The notes beneath the pieces were generated by a model. It did no database searches. It had not been told where the DNA came from and saw only the letters and a list, made by a program, of their open reading frames with translations. Of a DNA stretch of 10,170 nt, positions 7,734 through 10,170 are shown piece after piece. The DNA comes from Dehalococcoidales bacterium (lineage in GTDB: Bacteria; Chloroflexota; Dehalococcoidia; Dehalococcoidales; Fen-1064), in contig JAQTPO010000071.1 in NCBI GenBank assembly GCA_028712845.1, positions 1 to 10,170 of the forward strand, in the 5' to 3' direction. The number at the start of each line of letters is the position of its first letter. Positions within the stretch are counted from its first letter, which is position 1. Made by a program: the position numbers and the translations under genes.

Positions 7734-7776
7734 GAGGTTTTCGATAATTAGAGGTTATGTGCCTTTTGTCCCCACT

Positions 7777-7805
7777 ATTCTAGGCTAACTTTCTGGAGAT
7801 GTAAA
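7777..7805 (-). promoter_or_regulatory. candidate promoter of the secreted hydrolase gene
   Basis: On the minus strand TTTACA (complement 7800-7805) and TAGAAT (complement 7777-7782) are exactly 17 bases apart, each five of six to consensus. Transcription would begin near 7770 and give a leader of about 50 bases to the ACG, which supports translation starting near 7720 rather than at the TTG 57 bases further on. Confidence 0.6.
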
Positions 7806-8012
7806 GCGGCGGACGCATTGACTGGTATTACCTTCGGCATCTGGTTGAAACATAGTCTTTATTACACAACAACCCACCTTTTACCTTTGCCCTTATAGGG
7901 CGGGGAATAATTACGAGAGGGAAGGCAACAGTGGCACTTATTATGCACTGAACGTGAGCCATCTTCCGGGGCTTTTACTTTGTCACATCCGGATTACTAT
8001 TTACCGTGTCAA
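7806..8012. other. non-coding gap between the hydrolase and the 154-residue gene
   Basis: No reading frame with a start and ribosome binding site is seen. It holds a small inverted repeat GCCCT-TAT-AGGGC at 7889-7901 and a weak hairpin with a short T run (about 7959-7980), neither strong enough to call a terminator. Confidence 0.4.
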
Positions 8013-8477
8013 TTAGTTTTCATTCTCAAATTCATCCGGGTGAGTTAGTTTATACTTCTTCACATATTCTTCAAATGGCTTGCGGGTTTCAATTATAATA
8101 TCGTTATAATTCGGCAATACGTGGGCTAGCAATTTCCGAATCCGGTGTTCACGCTTTGTATTTTCAGAGAGCATTACATTCCCAAATGCATGCAGAAGAC
8201 GGGAAAGACAATTGCGCCATTTTGGTTTTGGGTCTGATGCGGTCGCATTGAGACACTGGATTTCTGCAAAATCGTTAATTTTTAACCCGTCAATCGCAGT
8301 ACCGAATGCTATTCTTAGAATACCGGTATCATCCATTAATTTTTGATGTCCCGTATCATCCACACTTATCGTACTATCTATCGGGATTTCAAACGCTTCA
8401 ACCTCTCGCAGGGTTACAGGAATTGCATAAGTTATTTTATGTGATTGCTTCTCAACTAAAGTCGCTTTTCTTTCCAC
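8013..8477 (-). CDS. hypothetical protein, 154 residues
   Basis: I do not recognise a family. The GTG start at 8477 has GAGGAG (complement 8485-8490) seven bases upstream and a promoter-like pair just before it, so the gene is probably real. The N-terminal half looks beta-rich and acidic (EVEAFEIPIDSTISVDDTG, 25-43). The C-terminal half is mostly helical and basic (WRNCLSRLLHAFGNVMLSEN, 87-106, then KREHRIRKLLAHVLPNYN, 108-125), ending in a charged tail (HPDEFENEN). No signal peptide or membrane segment is seen, so it should be cytoplasmic. Two cysteines (75 and 90) do not form a metal motif. The gene stands alone, with non-coding DNA on both sides. Confidence 0.65.
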   Translation of the reverse strand: MERKATLVEKQSHKITYAIPVTLREVEAFEIPIDSTISVDDTGHQKLMDDTGILRIAFGTAIDGLKINDFAEIQCLNATASDPKPKWRNCLSRLLHAFGNVMLSENTKREHRIRKLLAHVLPNYNDIIIETRKPFEEYVKKYKLTHPDEFENEN

Positions 8478-8500
8478 TATATTTCTCCTCTTTCATATTA

Positions 8501-8529
8501 TTTGTACACTATTCTTTCGGGTCTTGCAA
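8501..8529 (-). promoter_or_regulatory. candidate promoter of the 154-residue gene
   Basis: On the minus strand TTGCAA (complement 8524-8529) and TACAAA (complement 8501-8506) are 17 bases apart. The predicted start near 8494 leaves a leader of about 17 bases, just long enough to hold the Shine-Dalgarno sequence. Confidence 0.45.
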
Positions 8530-8629
8530 TCCGGACTGATAAATGGAACCTCCAGCCACTCGAATTCGATTCAGTAAGCGAAGCTTATTATTGTCTTTAT
8601 AGCTAAACCACCATAAGCATAAAAAACTG

Positions 8630-8661
8630 TTACCAATCGTTAATAATAGGGTATATGGTAA
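8630..8661 (+). promoter_or_regulatory. inverted repeat and weak promoter before the small ORF
   Basis: TTACCA at 8630-8635 and TGGTAA at 8656-8661 form six-base inverted arms 20 bases apart. TTACCA with TATATG at 8652-8657 (16-base spacing) also reads as a weak promoter, so the arms could be operator halves over it. The rest of 8540-8690 is AT-rich and shows nothing else. Confidence 0.25.
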
Positions 8662-8699
8662 TTAACTTCAATACAACAAAATGAAAAGGAGTGTACAAA

Positions 8700-8849
8700 A
8701 TAGACAACAGCGAAAAAGAAGCAACACCGTATGATGTTCCAGTAACTATTGAAAGCCTATGCGCTCAGAAAGGGATTGATGAGAACCTGCGGCGCCAAGC
8801 CACTAAGGATTTGAGTATTAATGAGAAAGGCTGGGATAGTCGAGAGTGA
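8700..8849 (+). CDS. small ORF with a probable ATA start (or decayed gene)
   Basis: A 49-codon frame (IDNSEKEATPYDVPVT at the start, IDENLRRQATKDLSINEKGW in the middle, ending DSRE) is preceded by AAAGGAG at 8685-8691. The Shine-Dalgarno core is eight bases before an ATA at 8700-8702, the ideal distance for a start. A GTG at 8691-8693 is in frame but overlaps the Shine-Dalgarno sequence, and a TGA blocks the frame above it. The product is soluble, charged and without a recognised motif. After the TGA at 8847 the same frame continues from an ATG at 8853 for 25 codons (MESFNPSGMEKMGMPLSHNP and onwards) up to 8930, so a longer gene broken by an opal stop is possible. It could also be a mutated remnant with ATG changed to ATA. 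Confidence 0.35.
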   Translation: MDNSEKEATPYDVPVTIESLCAQKGIDENLRRQATKDLSINEKGWDSRE

Positions 8850-8926
8850 AGCATGGAATCTTTTAATCCATCAGGAATGGAAAAGATGGGGATGCCGCTC
8901 TCGCACAATCCCGTATTGCAGGAGTA

Positions 8927-9400
8927 CTAGGTAATGCCTATAAATTGAAGATATGTATTATGCAACCGTTCCGCCATTACGCCAACAATTCCGGCGTATA
9001 TGGCGTAACCCATGTCACGATCATTCTGACCCAGACTGCGTAATTCCTGTCCGTTAAACGCTAACACTCTTGTCCTTTCAATAGCTCTAACAGTAAACTG
9101 GTAACTGTATGGTGGTACTATGGCTGACCAGCCGAGAACCTCAAAGTTTGAAGCCGTCTGAATCCGGTACTCCTTGCCTGCTCCCAATTCAAGTATTATG
9201 GCTACCAATCCCTCTTCAATAACATATAGTTTCTTGGCTTCATCTCGCTCGGTGATAATAGTCTCCCCTGGCTTGTACTCAACCTCGGTGACCAAGCTGG
9301 CCAATCTATTTAATTGTTTAATATCGGCTCCCGGTAGCAGTTTTGACCGTTCGAGTACTTCCATAACACCAGAGTGTTTAGGCAATCTTTTCTCTGTCAT
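8927..9400 (-). CDS. orphan cyclic-nucleotide-binding-domain protein
   Basis: A 157-residue protein made of one Crp/cNMP-binding-like beta-barrel domain and no DNA-binding helix-turn-helix. Seen: short N-terminal helices (ELLxxSxLL-like region LERSKLLPGADIKQLNRLAS, 16-35), then YKPGETII (42-49), a typical first barrel strand, LYVIEEGLVAIIL at 58-70, and a GWSAIVPPYSYQFTVRA segment at 90-106 in place of the phosphate-binding cassette. The usual GE...RSA signature is missing, so the ligand may not be cAMP or cGMP. The C-terminal helix runs to the end (MAERLHNTYLQFIGIT). The ATG at 9400 has AGGAGG (complement 9407-9412) six bases upstream. Standalone domains like this act as sensor or regulatory subunits; no partner is visible next to it. 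Confidence 0.85.
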   Translation of the reverse strand: MTEKRLPKHSGVMEVLERSKLLPGADIKQLNRLASLVTEVEYKPGETIITERDEAKKLYVIEEGLVAIILELGAGKEYRIQTASNFEVLGWSAIVPPYSYQFTVRAIERTRVLAFNGQELRSLGQNDRDMGYAIYAGIVGVMAERLHNTYLQFIGIT

Positions 9401-9471
9401 TGTGCCCCTCCTTTTGTTGGTTCGAAAATGAGTTGTAGGAATAGCGGGAGAACTTCTTAGGCGACTAACCT

Positions 9472-9500
9472 ATTATAGTCCAATTTGCCCTGTAAAAGAA
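9472..9500 (-). promoter_or_regulatory. candidate promoter of the cNMP-binding gene
   Basis: On the minus strand a perfect TATAAT (complement 9472-9477) lies about 70 bases before the ATG. Seventeen bases upstream is a weak TTCTTT (complement 9495-9500), so activation may be needed. Confidence 0.45.
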
Positions 9501-9510
9501 GATCATCTTC
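9498..9510. repeat. perfect palindrome, possible operator
   Basis: GAAGAT-C-ATCTTC has six-base arms around one base and overlaps the weak -35 region of the cNMP-binding gene promoter. Such a position suits a transcription factor dimer site. Confidence 0.35.
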
Positions 9511-9538
9511 GTGCCAGCTTTCCTGAATGCAGTAATCA

Positions 9539-9557
9539 AAAGGTAATGGGTACCTTT
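9539..9557. repeat. inverted repeat AAAGGTA-ATGGG-TACCTTT
   Basis: Seven-base arms with a five-base loop, located in non-coding DNA upstream of the cNMP-binding gene. No long T run follows, so it is not a convincing terminator. Confidence 0.35.
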
Positions 9558-9858
9558 CAAAAGATTGATTAAATACTCATGGGGCATCAGGATTTTTGTT
9601 TCGCTATCGAAGGTAAAGACGTTCACTATCAAAAACATGATAAAAGAATTTAAAATAGTTTTTCTTTCTGGTGAGAGAGGTCAGTAGTAACGGGATGATT
9701 TCTACTAAAACAGCGCAACTAGCTACAGTAATTATCCGGTTTGCCGCTATACTAAAATTCTTTGATTATATCCCATAAACAAAGGATAGCAATTCGGTGC
9801 AAACTCAAGAAATTAATGCACATACTTATTGACATAAAGTAAATATTTGTTTCACTGA

Positions 9859-9887
9859 TTGACTAACTGCACAGCTTACACTATGCT
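9859..9887 (+). promoter_or_regulatory. promoter of rnpB
   Basis: TTGACT at 9859-9864 and TATGCT at 9882-9887 are 17 bases apart, and the predicted start near 9894 falls at the expected 5' end of the RNase P RNA. Strong promoter-like spacing suits a constitutive stable RNA. Confidence 0.65.
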
Positions 9888-9893
9888 AACAAT

Positions 9894-10170
9894 GGGTCAA
9901 GTAAACCGGGTGACCGCCCCGATTCCATATCGGGGAGGAAAGTCCGAACTCCTCCGGGCAGGACGCTGGGTAATACCCAGGAGGGGCAACCCTACGGAAA
10001 GTGCCACAGAAACATACCGCCCCGATTTTATCGGGGTAAGGGTGAAATGGTGAGGTAAGAGCTCACCAGCGGCAGGGTGACCTGCCGGCTGGGAAAACCA
10101 CGTCCGGAGCAAGACCAAATAGAGGGACATATGGTGCCCGGCCAGTCCCCGGGTTGGTCGCTTGAACCTG
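9894..10170 (+). ncRNA. rnpB: RNase P RNA, 5' part (cut by the window end)
   Basis: The catalytic RNA of ribonuclease P, which removes the 5' leader of tRNA precursors. Conserved blocks are read directly: GAGGAAAGTCC (5' strand of P4, 9935-9945), GGAAAGTGCCACAGAAA around 9997-10013, GGGTGAAATGGTGAGGTAAGA near 10040-10060 and GAGCAAGACCAAATAG at 10107-10122. Order and spacing fit a type A bacterial RNA. About 277 bases are present; the usual length is 350-400, and the 3' strand of P4 (ACAGAA plus the CCA-recognition end) lies beyond the window. Two helices share the same stem, CCCCGAT...ATCGGGG, at 9917-9935 and 10020-10036. The exact 5' end is inferred from the promoter. Confidence 0.95.

Larger units (their letters stand above)
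9413..9858. other. non-coding region between the cNMP-binding gene and rnpB
   Basis: About 450 bases, AT-rich. It contains the promoter and palindrome of the minus-strand gene at its left end. A 24-codon frame at 9579-9653 (MGHQDFCFAIEGKDVHY and on) has no ribosome binding site and I do not call it. No tRNA, terminator or mobile-element end is seen. Confidence 0.5.

Noticed and set aside
7889..7901. GCCCT-TAT-AGGGC as a terminator
   Set aside because: Arms are only five bases and no T run follows on either strand.
9413..9440. GGTTCGAAA as part of a tRNA T-loop
   Set aside because: No matching acceptor or anticodon stems around it.
9579..9653. 24-codon frame MGHQDFCF and on
   Set aside because: No ribosome binding site, no promoter and no recognised similarity.
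9829..9857. Perfect TTGACA at 9829-9834 as a second rnpB promoter
   Set aside because: No acceptable -10 sequence at 16-18 bases distance; the TTGACT/TATGCT pair is better placed.
9859..10130. Protein-coding frames on both strands over 9859-10130
   Set aside because: They lie within the conserved RNase P RNA, whose sequence blocks explain the region.

Overview
The window looks like a chromosomal stretch from a bacterium, most likely a Chloroflexota member of the Dehalococcoidia type. This is an inference. It rests on the heliorhodopsin, the OadB with the variant GANTGGQIGS motif, the orphan cNMP-binding protein with a GWSAIVPPY cassette and a type A-like RNase P RNA. No rRNA, tRNA, insertion sequence, phage gene or CRISPR array was seen.

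Left part (1-2478): the first 31 bases are the N-terminus of a minus-strand gene that leaves the window. Divergent from it is a complete heliorhodopsin (208-978, +) with the retinal lysine and counterion glutamate. Just behind it is a 41-codon remnant of a ZIP-family metal transporter N-terminus (1026-1151, +) that still has a promoter-like sequence. A minus-strand operon runs towards it: P2A-type Ca2+ ATPase (5323-2498), a tiny OadG-like subunit (2478-2335) and OadB (2301-1162). That makes a calcium pump plus the two membrane subunits of a sodium-translocating decarboxylase, without the carboxyltransferase or biotin carrier subunits.

Middle part (5324-7805): a short divergent control region with two -35-like hexamers in inverted orientation separates the ATPase from a site-2-protease (M50) family membrane protein (5507-6268, +). 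The HExxH position of that protein has been replaced by non-catalytic residues. It converges, with an 18-base overlap, on a secreted alpha/beta hydrolase (minus strand). The hydrolase signal peptide is encoded in frame, but upstream of any ATG, GTG or TTG; the best-placed start is an ACG behind a good Shine-Dalgarno sequence and a good promoter.

Right part (7806-10170): an unrecognised 154-residue protein (minus), a 49-52-residue small ORF (plus) whose best-placed start is an ATA, an orphan cyclic-nucleotide-binding-domain protein (minus) with a palindrome at its promoter, about 450 bases of AT-rich non-coding DNA, and the RNase P RNA gene rnpB (plus), cut by the window end.

The most interesting points are the heliorhodopsin and its neighbour remnant, the catalytically empty M50 protein, the orphan OadB/OadG pair coupled to a calcium pump, and the two genes whose start codons appear to be ACG and ATA. 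The window shows mostly independent housekeeping, ion-transport and sensing genes. I did not see a clear multi-gene defence or mobile system.
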